Shown here one piece after another: positions 1 to 10,932 of a stretch of DNA of 64,000 nt. The position numbers were made by a program, and so were the translations under genes. This DNA is from Lottia gigantea (taxonomy: Eukaryota; Mollusca; Gastropoda; Lottiidae). The DNA is taken from positions 3,474,028-3,538,027 of the forward strand of contig NW_008707797.1 of NCBI RefSeq assembly GCF_000327385.1, given 5' to 3'. The notes under the pieces were generated by a model that searched no databases, was not told the origin of the DNA, and saw only the letters and a list, made by a program, of their open reading frames with translations. Positions within the stretch are counted from its first letter, which is position 1, and each line of letters starts with the position of its first letter.

Positions 1-130
1 CAATATGTTTAATTGAATCAAGTTCCAAGGGAGGCTATCTATATTTTAAAAGAAAATAAGACTACATGAAATGTGAATCAGAATTCCAAGGGAGATTACC
101 ACAATTTAAAAGGAAAATAAGACCACATTA
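1..130. repeat. Two-copy tandem repeat of about 60 bp
   Basis: Two diverged copies, each holding AATCA(A/G)(A/G)TTCCAAGGGAG followed by a TTTAAAAG(A/G)AAATAAGAC tract. This lies beyond the last visible exon of the BTB gene, so it is probably intronic. The CAAGGGAG core recurs elsewhere in the window (3.0, 17.6, 48.0, 48.4 kb). Confidence 0.6.
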
Positions 131-144
131 AATATCACTCCTAC

Positions 145-1241
145 CTTATTCATAATGTGTTTTATTCCTCGATGGTGACTGTAGAATTCTAGTGACGTCA
201 TTAGAGTTTCTGTTTGATTATCCAGACATCTGAGAAAATAATCCCAGCATGCCTGTTTTAAATCTTTCATACCATATTCTACTGCGGCACAGAATAATCC
301 TGGAAAAACAATGAATAAAATTTCATGAAAATAGAATACAGTGGAAATATTGACAATTATTTGAAGTGAACTTGGGATTACGATCTGTGCTAATGAAAGA
401 GTGCACTCCACGAGGTTTACAATGAGTGAAGTATTGCTCTGACAGCAGCATTTTGATTTCCATTCGTCATGGGATATTAGGCGACTAGTGTCTGCTAAAA
501 ATGGATTTTTTACATACCTATCACTGACGTCACATCTGCCCTAATTTTTCCACAATGAATGAAACTAATAAATCTTCTAAAAATATCTTCTTCATAGTTC
601 ATGACCTCTAACACCAGTTTACCCTTGAACTTATCACCTTTGACCTTCTTAGCCTTGACCTCCTTCTGTTTCTGTAGAATCATCTGATAGAAAACACGAC
701 TTCTGGTGGCTAAAATGGCCTTGACCCCATAAACTGGTGTTTTATTTTCACCAACGAGAAATACAACATCACATAATTCTGGCATTGATAAAATATAATC
801 TAAACTGTCACATAACGACTCTTGACTTTTAAATACCATTGTTTCTGATGCTCGTTTCCGACATTTTGTTTCATTGACTCTGACCTTTACTGACCCACAT
901 TCACTGCTGTCACAAGAATCATATCCAGAGGAATGGCTTTCTGTAAAATAGCAAAAATATAAAATATATTGTAGATGAATGACATAAATACGAATATTTG
1001 ATATCAATCTCAATCAAGTTATTTTAACTCAAAGGAATTGATCTTCCACATTGTGTAGCCAACCAAGAAAGTAGCCTACGCACAGCCGTGTACCAGTTCA
1101 GGAAAAAAAAACAATTTTTAGTCCACTCCCAAGAAAAGTACAAATTAAAGAAAAAAACATACCATCTGAATCTGAAAAACAATCTTCTGTTTCAAGTTGA
1201 TCATATTTAGTTAAATTAACTGATGATGTACAGGACTCCAT
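145..1241 (-). CDS. BTB/POZ-domain protein, serine-enriched-protein (gprs)-like, 3' partial
   Basis: Three exons join in frame on the minus strand: 1241-1163, 940-518 and 299-145, all with GT-AG borders. The last donor (AAG|GTAGGA) shows that the gene continues off the left edge. The start is the ATG at 1241; the 26-residue first exon is acidic and Ser-rich and runs into ESHSSGYDSCDSSECGS. The BTB fold begins near residue 60: PELCDVVFLVGE, then TPVYGVKAILATRSRVFY, then a basic loop, then YEEDIFRRFISFIHCGKI. The third exon adds the end of the fold (LFCAAVEYGMKDLKQACWDY). This wording is close to what I remember of insect serine-enriched protein (gprs), a BTB protein of unclear biochemical role; the substrate-adaptor role of many BTB proteins is only an inference here. 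The orthology call is from memory. The BTB domain itself is firm. Confidence 0.8.
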
Positions 1242-1382
1242 TTTATATAAAACTAGATAGAAAGTATAGAAAACACTAAATAGTACAGAAAACACTAGAT
1301 AATTCAGCTGACACTTGATAGATAACACTTGGTTTTTGTCAGGAGAACAGGTTGAGAATGATTCTAAATTCAGAAATCTGAA

Positions 1383-1396
1383 CTATATATAAAATC
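1383..1396 (-). promoter_or_regulatory. TATA-like box upstream of the BTB gene
   Basis: On the minus strand the sequence ATTTTATATATAG lies about 145 bp upstream of the ATG at 1241, a fitting distance for a core promoter with a roughly 120-nt leader. Four CACGTG palindromes lie further upstream (1412, 1522, 1576, 2461), three of them extended as TCACGTGA or GTCACGTGA. They may be bHLH-type E-boxes; function is inferred. Confidence 0.4.
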
Positions 1397-1599
1397 GGGT
1401 GTCAAAGGTCACACGTGACATAGTGATCTAGTCGAGTGACAAGATTCATCACTAAGAAGGTCGGAGGTCAGAAAATATTTTAATTAATTGACATTGATTA
1501 GCATGTTGTTTTAAATCAGATCACGTGACTCATTAGTGTTAATCTGGTGGTAGATGAAGATTATCTAAGAATGGTCACGTGATATTTAAATAGTAATTA

Positions 1600-2690
1600 T
1601 ATTAGTGTACAATAAATATTGAAATGTCAATATAAACACCTGATATTAATGGTAATAATAACAATATTTTCAGTTTTTAACATATTTTAACATAATGAAC
1701 GGTTACCAAAATTTCAAGAAATCGAGAGTACACTTTACTTCATAATCATCAGATTTCAATTAGTTAGAGTAAAAGTAAAAAATGTCCCAAAAAAAAATCA
1801 GTTTTTTAAAACTTTTAACATATTTTATATTTTATCAATGTGAAAATGTAAATAAATATATTTTTAATTCATAATCTTCACAAAACCAGGAGATCCTTTG
1901 GATCAAAAAACTTCTTACTGGCATGGTAATTGTAGGTGGAAATATATTTTTTTGATGAATATAAAATACAATTTCTTTAATTAAAACTTTGTGTCAAATA
2001 GTTGTTTTCTCAAAAGCTTAGTTTTAGCATTTGTTTTAAACTGCATGTCGATATCGTGTAAATCGGACCCGATCAACTACTCTAACTTTTATCTCGAGAT
2101 TCCGTCTGGTTTTACCAACTACAGTTTATGGCATATTTATTTGAATATTCTTTTCTAAATATTGGACAGGTTAATTTTGTAATGTTTTAATGTCTGTATT
2201 TTGCGAGGATTGTAATAACGTGTATTTTTTGTTGAAGCTAATGAGGTGTTATAGACGATTGTTGGTATAGATACAAAAGTTACAACACTTCATTAGTAAT
2301 ATTTATACTAGTTAACAATATAATATGATATTAGTGCCATTAGTTAAACTGTCCACTGATTAGTAAAAACAACCATTATGTTATACATTGTAATACAAGT
2401 AAAGCTAATATCAAGATTATAATATTGACTGTAACTTCATTAGTTAATCTACTAATTAGTCACGTGACTTTAACTAATCTACTGACACTTACTGTACTAA
2501 TTAGTTACGTGACATCATTAATAACATCATATAATCAATGTCACTGTGGGGAATTTATTTATATTATAAAACTTGTGATTTTACTCACTATTGTCGATCT
2601 GGTTTAATTGGCTTTACACTTTATGTGTGAAAGATTGAAAATAAATCCTGGACCACAGCCTAATACAACTAAGAATTTGTAAACTTTATT
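1600..2690. other. Intergenic, AT-rich, no gene seen
   Basis: AT-rich sequence with many stops on both strands. Between 2270 and 2530 the motif TTAGTTA(A/C) recurs in both orientations (for example CATTAGTTAA, ACTAGTTAAC, CTAATTAGT), giving loosely repeated sequence without a clear unit. No conserved coding segment was recognised. Confidence 0.5.
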
Positions 2691-2697
2691 CCATTTT

Positions 2698-2935
2698 TCA
2701 AGCCGCAGTGGTTCAATGAGTTAGACGCTTGCTTGCTAACCTGAGGCACCAGGTTTCGATCTCAGCATAGATCCAGATAATACCTTCGGATTTTTCAAGC
2801 CGGAATCCACTTGTAATACATGGACTGAAAGCGTTTATTCGTTCAGTAGGGAAATTAAAACGAGGCCCTATGTGCTACAGGCTTTGGTGTTAAAGGCCCC
2901 TCAACAGTTGGAAATAAATAAAGAGTAAGTTAATG
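2698..2935 (+). mobile_element. tRNA-derived SINE
   Basis: The head looks like a tRNA with pol III boxes. An A-box-like stretch (AGTGGTTCAATGAGTTAGAC) is followed about 30 nt later by a B-box-like GGTTTCGATCTC. A roughly 150-bp tRNA-unrelated body follows, and the tail is A-rich (GGAAATAAATAAAGAG). There is no ORF and the length fits a SINE. The family name is not known to me. Confidence 0.6.
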
Positions 2936-3760
2936 TCACTGTTTGGGAAAAAATTCCCTCTCTTTGCATGGCCTTAAACTCCATTCATTAAAGATTGACC
3001 TATATTTCTTCAAAACTTAAATATATTTTGAATTGCCTCCCTTGAACATTTGACAAGGAAAGCCATTATTTAGATGACTGATTCGTTAAATTCAGGTCAA
3101 CTTGACATATTACTCAATTATTAGTCTTTCAGTCATCATCATCATCATTAATCAACCGAATAATCATTAGTTTGCAGAATACTTTAATATGACCTGTACA
3201 TGTCCGACATTTCCACCTTAACCTTGAAGTAACAAAACCTTGGGAGAATGTTGGACAAAACGTGGGAGAATGTAGAACAAAACCTTGGGAGAATGTAATG
3301 TACACTTTTACATTTAACGTAAGCACCTATACCCGTACTTTAAAAGTGTATGTTCTTATCGCTATCTAACACCAAGCAACAATGGTAAATTTATCGGGTC
3401 CTATTTCTAAATAATGATACAAGACCAAAAGTAAAAATAAGGGTAAACCCAAAGCAAAACAAATTTTGAGGATTACTTCAATAACAATTTTGTTGTGTTG
3501 CTGTGCAACAGCAATTATATACAGTCCGAGACACGCCTTAAAATATGACTGCTAATTCAATTCTCAAATTTCCATTTTAAATCAGATTATCGGTTTGGTT
3601 TCAATATCCACTTTCTAATTCAAATAATTACTTTTCACGCCTTTCTTAAAAGTGTATTATTGACATGTGTCACTTTGTAAGGAATTAAAGAATTTAAAAA
3701 AGGTTATTGAAATTAATGAAATAGTTGATATTGATTTCTAATTTATAACAGTATAGCCAG
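2936..3760. other. Intergenic stretch with CTCCCTTGAAC motif and short repeats
   Basis: Holds the reverse form of the CAAGGGAGG motif (GCCTCCCTTGAAC near 3036), an (ATC)n run at 3135-3149 and three spaced copies of a GGGAGAATGT phrase at 3241-3298. No gene was seen. Confidence 0.4.
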
Positions 3761-3763
3761 TCG

Positions 3764-3772
3764 TATAAAATA
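3764..3772 (+). promoter_or_regulatory. TATA box of the cysteine-rich peptide gene
   Basis: TATAAAATA lies about 70 bp upstream of a consensus donor (AACAG|GTAAGACG, exon end 3837). A transcript starting near 3795 would give a 40-nt non-coding first exon spliced to the acceptor TTGTTTCAG at 4692. This arrangement is inferred from the signals alone. Confidence 0.5.
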
Positions 3773-3885
3773 CCCCAATTATTAGACGAACGTAACAGAT
3801 TTTATCCTTTCTTCTTGCAACATACATAGTTAAACAGGTAAGACGTTTATATCTAAAGTACAACTCTAAATCTTGCTGTTATACA

Positions 3886-4038
3886 CGGAACACGATATTT
3901 TGGTATAATATTCCAAAAATTTATTGTAAACACCGTTTCAACAATTTACATTGTCAGCATCATTTTCACCTGATGTGAATTATTGAAACGCTGTGTAAAA
4001 TGGAACTCAGTAGTAGGATACCATAATATTGTGTTCAG
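3886..4038. mobile_element. Foldback MITE, about 150 bp
   Basis: Imperfect terminal inverted repeats of more than 50 bp. The left arm has GAACACGATATTTTGGTAT and ACACCGTTTCAACAATT. The right arm has their reverse complements with a few changes (AATTATTGAAACGCTGTGT; ATACCATAATATTGTGTTC). It has no coding capacity and sits in the inferred first intron of the peptide gene. Confidence 0.55.
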
Positions 4039-4049
4039 CTCTAAACTTG

Positions 4050-4660
4050 TTCTCTACAACCCATAAATGTCGCTTATGGATGAAGGAATAAATCTTATCG
4101 ACCTTTACCTGCATGATTATTGCCGGATCACTGGTTACAAGTCGAAACGTTACAGACCCTTACTATAAGCCTCTGATCATCTTCGTCTTCGTGAAAGTTT
4201 GTAAATGCAGCGATTTGATTGGATTGTAAGCTATCATCACCAGTCTCTGATAGATATTATTGAAGTATTATTGTAATTTGTCTGGTCAGTTGTCGCTGAT
4301 CAGCACGTTATCAACCAGTACCAGCCTCTGATGAACATTTTTGGCGGTTAATAGGACTAGTAGTAGTTCCAGGCGTCACAAGTCCACACATTTCTGACCA
4401 TTTCGTCGGTCATTGGTTACTGACCATTACAGGCCTCTAATAGACATGTCAGTTATTAAGAATAGCAAGATCAGTAGTCACAAGTCTGAATCGTACTGAT
4501 CTCTACCAGTCTCACATTTCATGGTTAATGGGATGTGTAAGGTTAACGGACAATAATCCAAATCTTAAAATACCCTCATCAGATTCTGATAGATAGATTC
4601 TGATAGACAGTTATAAGAAAGTGTTGAGTCAGAAAACAGAGGCTTTCACAGAATTGATAA
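4050..4660. repeat. Diverged tandem repeat in the first intron
   Basis: Phrases of the type CACTGGTTACAAGTC, TTACTGACCATTACAG and CCTCTGATAGAC recur about every 100-150 bp (4125-4190, 4230-4260, 4310-4345, 4370-4460, 4480-4520). This looks like a decayed tandem array. Unit borders cannot be fixed by eye. Confidence 0.35.
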
Positions 4661-4705
4661 TCACTATCCATATAATCTACGATTTGTTTCAGATAAATAT
4701 TCAAA

Positions 4706-6306
4706 ATGAAGGCAATGACATGTTTGTTATTATTAGTTGTTGTTGCCATGGTAACAAGTGACCCATGTCCACCACATACACAAAAATGTGATGACCTAGA
4801 CGATGATGCTGTTTGCGAGTGAGTATATTAATTTGTTAACATATATTTAAATCATTTCTGAAGTCTGAGTTACAGCATATTTCACGGTTTTGTTTCAATA
4901 TTTCTACAATTAATGTATTAAGCACTATTTTAATAGTGGTATTTCTATATAACTCTACAACTAATGTTTTGGGCACTATTTTAACAATGGTATTTCTATA
5001 TAACTCTACAACTAATGTTTTGGGCACTATTTTAACAGTGGTATTTCTATATTGCTCTACAACTAATGTTTTGGGCACTATTTTAACAGTGGTATTTCTC
5101 TATAACTCTACAACTAATGTTTTGGGCACTATTTTAACAGTGGTATTTCTATATAACTCTACAACTAATGTTTTGGGCACTATTTTAACAATGGTATTTC
5201 TATATAACTCTACAACTAATGTTTTGGGCACTATTTTAACAGTGGTATTTCTATATAACTCTACAACTAATGTTTTGGGCACTATTTTAACAATGGTATT
5301 TCTATATAACTCTACAATTGATGTATTGAGCACTATTTTAACAGTGATATTTCTATATCACTCTACAATTGATGTATTGAGCACTATTTTAACAGTGGTA
5401 TTTCTATATCACTCTACAATCGATGTATTGAGCACTATTTTAACAGTGGTATTTCTATATTGCTCTACAAGTGATGTATTGAGCACTATTTTAACAGTGG
5501 TATTTCTATATCACTCTACAACTAATGTTTTGAGCACTATTTTAACAGTGGTATTTCTATATCTCTCTACAATTGATGTATTGAGCACTATTTTAACATT
5601 TTTTTTTATATGATTCTACAATTGATGTATTGATTTGTAACATCAAACAACTCAACATAGTCAACCATAGTCAATCATCAAATTACGTGCTGAAGACATC
5701 TGGATCAAATTTTACCCCATTTAGTTTGTATCAATCAATAACAAAGAATTTGTCCTAACAGAAAAAGACTCGATAGATTTATTATTAACTAATATAATAA
5801 TATTATTATGATAATTATATACCGCCTTACGCCAATTAACCTATATTTAATAGTTATTATACTCTAATAAACTTCCTTTCTTTATATTGATCTTGATTTC
5901 GTTAGTCTTTGTTGTCTTTAGTTTAATTTTTACTATTATCTGGTAGCAGCTGCCCCATAGATCAAGCGTATAATTCCCATCCACAATTCGTTTGTTATTC
6001 GGCCAATTGACATAATTAGTGTGTCTTAATTTTAATTTTCAAGCGTTTTCTGGCATCACTGTTGCAAAAGTTGCTTATAATATCTACAGACCACAGTTGT
6101 TTGTGAATATTGATGCTATCAGGGTCCCTACAACACATAAATATTTAAGAAATCTTCTCTACAATCGATAATAACTTCAACATTTTTTCTTCAACAGCGA
6201 AACCTGTAAAACCACCCACGGCGGTATGGGAAGAATGTGCACAGTCAAATGGACGAAAAATGGTGTTGATGTTGGATGTCATTCAATGTATGGTGTATTG
6301 AAGTAA
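4706..6306 (+). CDS. Small secreted six-cysteine peptide precursor
   Basis: Two coding exons, 4706-4818 and 6198-6306, join through donor GA|GTGAGT and acceptor TTCAACAG|C and encode 73 residues. The likely non-coding exon at about 3795-3837 and the leader from 4693 precede them. Residues 1-18 form a typical signal peptide (MKAMTCLLLLVVVAMVTS). The mature part would start at DPCPPHTQKC. It has six cysteines with spacing C-X6-C-X8-C-X3-C-X10-C-X12-C, a DDLDDD acidic run, and CKTTHGGMGRMC followed by VKWTKNGVDVGC. Three disulfides are expected. The CxxxC...GGxGRxC arrangement faintly recalls CS-alpha/beta peptides, but the terminal CxC of defensins is missing, so no family is assigned. The polyadenylation signal AATAAA is at 6381-6386. 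The clean signal peptide, matching splice phase and stop make the gene convincing; the role (defence, venom or signalling) is unknown. Confidence 0.75.
4896..5636. repeat. 51-bp minisatellite array 1 (in an intron)
   Basis: About 14 units of 51 bp, typified by GTATTTCTATATAACTCTAC and TTTTGGGCACTATTTTAACA. The first half uses an ACTAATGTTTTGGGC form and the second half mostly the ATTGATGTATTGAGC form seen in array 2. Since 51 is 17 codons, both strands stay open by chance, giving false ORFs of 17-residue repeats. Confidence 0.9.
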
Positions 6307-6527
6307 GCCGCTGCTGATGATGAAATCTCAGAATGTTGAATCAGATAAATTGATAGGTCTCATATACACATATATAAACAAATAAATAGAATTAATAGTA
6401 TTATATCGTTGTGGTTTTCAGTAATGTTGGAGTTCACCTATAGCCAATCAATTGAAATGACATGGAATTGGGTTTAATGTCATTTTTTTTGGTGACCAAC
6501 TTTTGGGTGGACATGTTGGTCATCGAT

Positions 6528-7430
6528 ATTCTATATAACTTATGTATTGAACACTCTTTTAACTGTGGTATTTCTATATCACTCTACAATTGATGTGTTG
6601 AGCACTATTTTAACAGTAGTATTTCTATGTTGCTCTACAATTGATGTATTGAGCACTATTTTAACAGTGGTATTTCTATATCGCTCTATATTGATGTATT
6701 GAGCACTATTTTAACAGTGGTATTTCTATATCACTCTATAATTGATGTATTGAGCACTATTTTAACAGTAGTATTTCTATGTTGCTCTACAATTGATGTA
6801 TTGCGCACTATTTTAACAGTGGTATTTCTATATCGCTCTATATTGATGTATTGAGCACTATTTTAACAGTGGTATTTCTATATCGCTCTATATTGATGTA
6901 TTGAGCACTATTTTAACAGTGGTATTTCTATATCACTCTACAATTGATGTATTGAGCACTATTTGAACAGTGATATTTCTATATCGCTCTACAATTGATG
7001 TAGTAAGCACTATTTTAACAGTAGTATTTCTATATCGCTCTACAATTGATGTATTGAGCACTATTTTAACAGTAGTATTTCTATATCGCTCTACAATTGA
7101 TGTATTGAGCACTATTTTAACAGTAGTATTTCTATATCGCTCTACAATTGATGTATTGAGCACTATTTTAACAGTAGTATTTCTATATCGCTCTACAATT
7201 GATGTATTGAGCACTATTTTAACAGTAGTATTTCTATATCGCTCTACAACTGATGTATTGAGCACTATTTTAACAGTGGTATTTCTATATTGCTCTACAA
7301 TTGATGTAGTAAGCACTATTTTAACAGTAGTATTTCTATATCGCTCTACAATTGATGTATTGAGTACTATTTTAACAGTGGTATTTCTATGTTGCTCTAC
7401 AATTGATGTAGTAAGCACTATTTTAAAGAT
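6528..7430. repeat. 51-bp minisatellite array 2 (downstream of the peptide gene)
   Basis: About 17 units of the same family, mostly the CTCTACAATTGATGTATTGAGC form; several early units are shortened by three bases (CTCTATATTGATG). It begins about 220 bp past the stop of the cysteine-rich peptide gene, so the last exon of that gene lies between two arrays of one family. Confidence 0.9.
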
Positions 7431-8158
7431 GGGTCCCCATATTTTCATTTATGAAAATGAAAATGCTAATACTCATATGAATAGAAAGTAGACGTGTTCT
7501 AATGACTTGGAAAAATACCAGTTTGTCTCACCTGTCCATAATAAATTCATGTCCAAATATGAATTCATTCATAATTAGCTAAATTAGAAGAGAATTACCA
7601 GCAGAATTCAAAGTGTCTTTTTTTGTTTATCCAGACTGTACATACATAGGCATTTATGATTGGTTAAAACTCTTATTTATATGCAATAAGAACATAATGA
7701 TATGATTTAGAATACATGATAATTCATTAGAAACACCAATTAATCAAATAATTTGCTTAATTTTATCTAATATATTTCAAGTGTGAAACATGTCGCACTC
7801 AAAAGGCGGATCAATCATATTCACATTATAAAATTCTCTAAGCCCTCGAAATACACAAGAGCTGTAAAACCTTGTTAATCTCTTTAAGAACGAACAATAT
7901 TATATTCCATTATTTATTATATAATAATATATTTCATATGGCAATTTAACATTCTACCCACCTATAAATAGTTATGGGGTTTTAACTTCCTACTCTGCGT
8001 TAATACATTGTGTAAGGAGGACAACGTTTATAAAGACAGCGGTATTACCCTTACCCACTTGCTGATGACCCACAGTCGAAAGATCTGTAACGTCCATACT
8101 TGTACCACACTGTTCTTCTGTTTATTGTTCCATCTGAACGACTAAACAGTATCTACCT
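7431..8158. other. Intergenic, no gene seen
   Basis: AT-rich. It contains a polyadenylation signal on the minus strand (AATAAA, 7918-7913) that fits the end of the 509-residue gene on that strand. Confidence 0.4.
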
Positions 8159-9688
8159 TCATATGAGGTTATCTATATCTAAACCGACACGATCGGACAG
8201 TTGTAATTTATCACCAAATGAGAATCGTCTTCTTTCTAGGAGCATAGCTTTGTAGTGGGCATCTGATTCTTTGAAGCCGTCCACAGTGCTGGGATCAGAA
8301 TGGCGCCTTCTCACATCATAACCCGAGTCTTTGAAAACGTGTTCGACAATCGAATTAGATCCAGTATCAAAATTGGTAATTGGCCGACTAGTACAAGTGT
8401 CCCAGTCAGTTACAACTATAGTCGGAATTGGTCTTGCTGAATCTTGGTCCTCAAGATCCTCAGTGTCGTCTTCAGAAGCATCATTTGCACTAAGGGAGAT
8501 GTGTGGAACAAAACTCTGTCTGTGATTGTAAAGAGGACTGCTAGGGGCACTCCTTGGGTGTTGATTAATGTTACAAGATAAGCCTTTTCGAGGGGAAGAG
8601 TCCGAGGTGGTGCCAAAAGAGACGTTTTTGTGATGCTGTATCGAATATCGTATAGGACTCGTTGCTCTGTATATTCTATTTACTGTTGAACCATACAATC
8701 GTCTAGGACTGGATTCCAACACATTTGTTCCCCTTTGAGGTTTTTTGGGTTCGTATTTGTGTGTAGTATAAGCGCGTTGGGTCAATCGTGGGCTTAATGG
8801 AGAACTTCGAGGTCTTTGAAGCACAGCAGCGGATGATTCTTGTAAAGAAGCTGATTCGTTCACAGTTCTTCGATGCGAAATGCTTATCTGTGAACTGCTT
8901 CTAGGTCTAGCTTTGCTCGATGTTACAAAATATGACTCCGGCTTGCTTAGTCTTGGCGATAATATCTTCTGATGCAAGTCTTGACCCTTTGGTGATACCT
9001 CTGATGTTTGAATTCTCAGCCTCGGTGCCGGAGACTTTGGTCTGCTTAGTTTCACAAACAAATCTTGAGAAGGACGAGGAGAATCTGGTTTCGCCAACCT
9101 TTCCTGTGCTGGTGATAATCTAGTACCGTGATGTTCACTGGAATGGTTATTGCGGGGTGAAAGCGGTCTGGCTTTCGGTAATTTACTGGTTTCTGTCATC
9201 ATGGGAGATCTGGGTCGTTTATGTCTACCTTGAAGGGTGACGGACGTAGAATGGAGTGTAGAATGTTTTTGTCCACCGCTAATGAGCGCACACTTGTTTG
9301 TTGCTGCGTTAGTAATAAGCACATTGGTGCAGTCCGTTATCATTTTTCTGCAGAAGGCTGGTTTAAAATCCTTAGCCGTAGGTGTATCACCATTCGTAGG
9401 CGAACCATGAGCACTAGTATTGCAATAACGTTTCATAGAAGTGCCATGATTTAACCTGTTTTCCATATCAGTTATGTTTCCATTGATTGAATTGTCATCT
9501 GCCCGGATATCACTGCAGTCTGGTTGTAAAGAGTTCTTCCTTGAATAGTCCTTATTACAATAAGGTTGTATGTGACCTTCAGTCGAACGTCGTCGGTGGT
9601 ATCCGACATCTTGTAAGGCTTGTTCGATCTCAAAATCAATCCGCTCAAACTTCTCAGATAATTCAAATTCCATATTTTTTTTAAACAT
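8159..9688 (-). CDS. Basic Ser/Pro/Arg-rich disordered protein, 509 residues
   Basis: A single open exon from ATG 9688 (or the in-frame ATG at 9673, which has G at +4) to TGA 8161-8159. I do not recognise the family. The N-terminus (ELSEKFERIDFEIEQALQDV) is short and helical. It is followed by HRRRSTEGH and a long low-complexity region with many S-P and R-x-x-S sites (RPRSP, RPKSP, SPRPS, SPRLS, RPRSSP), which look like proline-directed and basophilic kinase sites. The C-terminus has RRRHSDPST, resembling a 14-3-3 mode-I type site, and ERRRFSFGDKLQLSD. There is no signal peptide or membrane segment. A related phrase, TRRHSEPE, occurs in the 431-residue gene at 17.8-19.1 kb, which also has an N-terminal helix and then TRRRS. 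The role might be cytoskeletal or chromatin scaffolding, but that is a guess. A long open frame with strong amino-acid bias supports a real gene. Confidence 0.7.
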   Translation of the reverse strand: MFKKNMEFELSEKFERIDFEIEQALQDVGYHRRRSTEGHIQPYCNKDYSRKNSLQPDCSDIRADDNSINGNITDMENRLNHGTSMKRYCNTSAHGSPTNGDTPTAKDFKPAFCRKMITDCTNVLITNAATNKCALISGGQKHSTLHSTSVTLQGRHKRPRSPMMTETSKLPKARPLSPRNNHSSEHHGTRLSPAQERLAKPDSPRPSQDLFVKLSRPKSPAPRLRIQTSEVSPKGQDLHQKILSPRLSKPESYFVTSSKARPRSSSQISISHRRTVNESASLQESSAAVLQRPRSSPLSPRLTQRAYTTHKYEPKKPQRGTNVLESSPRRLYGSTVNRIYRATSPIRYSIQHHKNVSFGTTSDSSPRKGLSCNINQHPRSAPSSPLYNHRQSFVPHISLSANDASEDDTEDLEDQDSARPIPTIVVTDWDTCTSRPITNFDTGSNSIVEHVFKDSGYDVRRRHSDPSTVDGFKESDAHYKAMLLERRRFSFGDKLQLSDRVGLDIDNLI

Positions 9689-10825
9689 TAAGTCACAAAG
9701 TCAGATCAATCAAGAGTCATCAAGAGTTGAATATCCACGAATGAACTATCTCCAAGTAAGTTCCAGTTTAAAGCTTTCCTTCGTTTATGGCCCTTAACAC
9801 AATTATGAATATCCAAAAAAGAAATATAATATATCATGAATATGTTACATAAAGTCCAAATATTAGTCGTTATCACAAGATATAGTCAGTCCATCCTCAG
9901 TACACCGCCCTAGTCTACCTAGATTTCTTTACACTACTTACCAAGGGGTAATCCAAAACCAGTCGTGACCCCGGCACAGCTTTAGCTAATCTTCTAAAGA
10001 GCTTAATCGTCTCGTTAGACTGTAAACTTCAAACGAGATTATTATGCTGTATCTGATCAAGCGAATAAGGTTTGATAATTTTAATTGTTAAATAGAACGC
10101 ATGAGCAACATGAGAAATATAATGCGGTTTATGTCATAGCGTTTAAAGGTTCAATGTTTACATAATATCCAAAATCGATAATTATCATTTTCAAGTTTAG
10201 ATCATCCTGATCAATGAGGTAAATATAGATATTAATAAGATTCCAAAGCCTTTTGATCGCTTAGATTGTAACCAGTTGGATTTCCGTCCACCAAAGTTGA
10301 AATCCCAATAATAGTATTATAAAATAACACGGAGTATGATATAATATTTTTTTTAGATAGGTGTATATCGTGTTAAATTATCTACTTAAATTGCTTACGA
10401 CCAGCGGATTCAAGTAGATCTTTTTATTGCAAGATTATCCATTTAGATTAAATTAAAATAGAACTATCTATTGTGCAATCTTCTGACATGTGATATGCTT
10501 TAATTAACATGTACATTAGTTACGTTACAAATCGTTAATGCAGAAGATTATATTTCAAACCTTAAGTGCTCAAACAGACAAATTTATAGTATTAAAGTAT
10601 TTTTGTGGATTGATCTCGGCGAGTGTAATCGAAGTATGAATTAACGCAGTCTCGCGAATAATGTACGTTTTTTTCATGAATGGTATGGAACTACAATGGC
10701 CACGAGTTCGTTCCATGAAAGGCTATAGAACCTAATTCTATACGTATATCAAAATATACTCTAAATATGTATTTCTTAATAAAGGTTAACAACCTTCGAC
10801 AACTGAAGGCAGATCAAAATATCAG
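9689..10825. other. Intergenic, no gene seen
   Basis: AT-rich sequence upstream of the 509-residue gene, probably holding its promoter. No conserved exon or RNA gene was recognised. Confidence 0.4.
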
Positions 10826-10828
10826 GCT

Positions 10829-10932
10829 ACGTATTCTCGAAACGATCTTAGCGCTAGGATGTTCTAGGTTCTTATCTTCTAACATTGATTCTAGGACATC
10901 CTAGCGCTAAGATTGTTTCGAGAATACGAGGC
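10829..10932. mobile_element. Foldback MITE (CGTATTCTCGAAAC family), copy 1
   Basis: Near-perfect inverted repeat. The left arm CGTATTCTCGAAACGATCTT then AGCGCTAGGAT pairs with the right arm ATCCTAGCGCTAAGAT then TGTTTCGAGAATACG, around a loop of about 22 nt (CTTATCTTCTAACATTGATT). A second copy lies at 29299-29402 with the loop in the opposite orientation. Confidence 0.8.

Noticed and set aside
4936-5613. 225-codon open frame of 17-residue repeats (and its mirror frames on the other strand, and 6933-7491)
   Set aside because: Produced by the 51-bp minisatellite; 51 is a multiple of 3, both strands are open, and array 1 lies in an intron.
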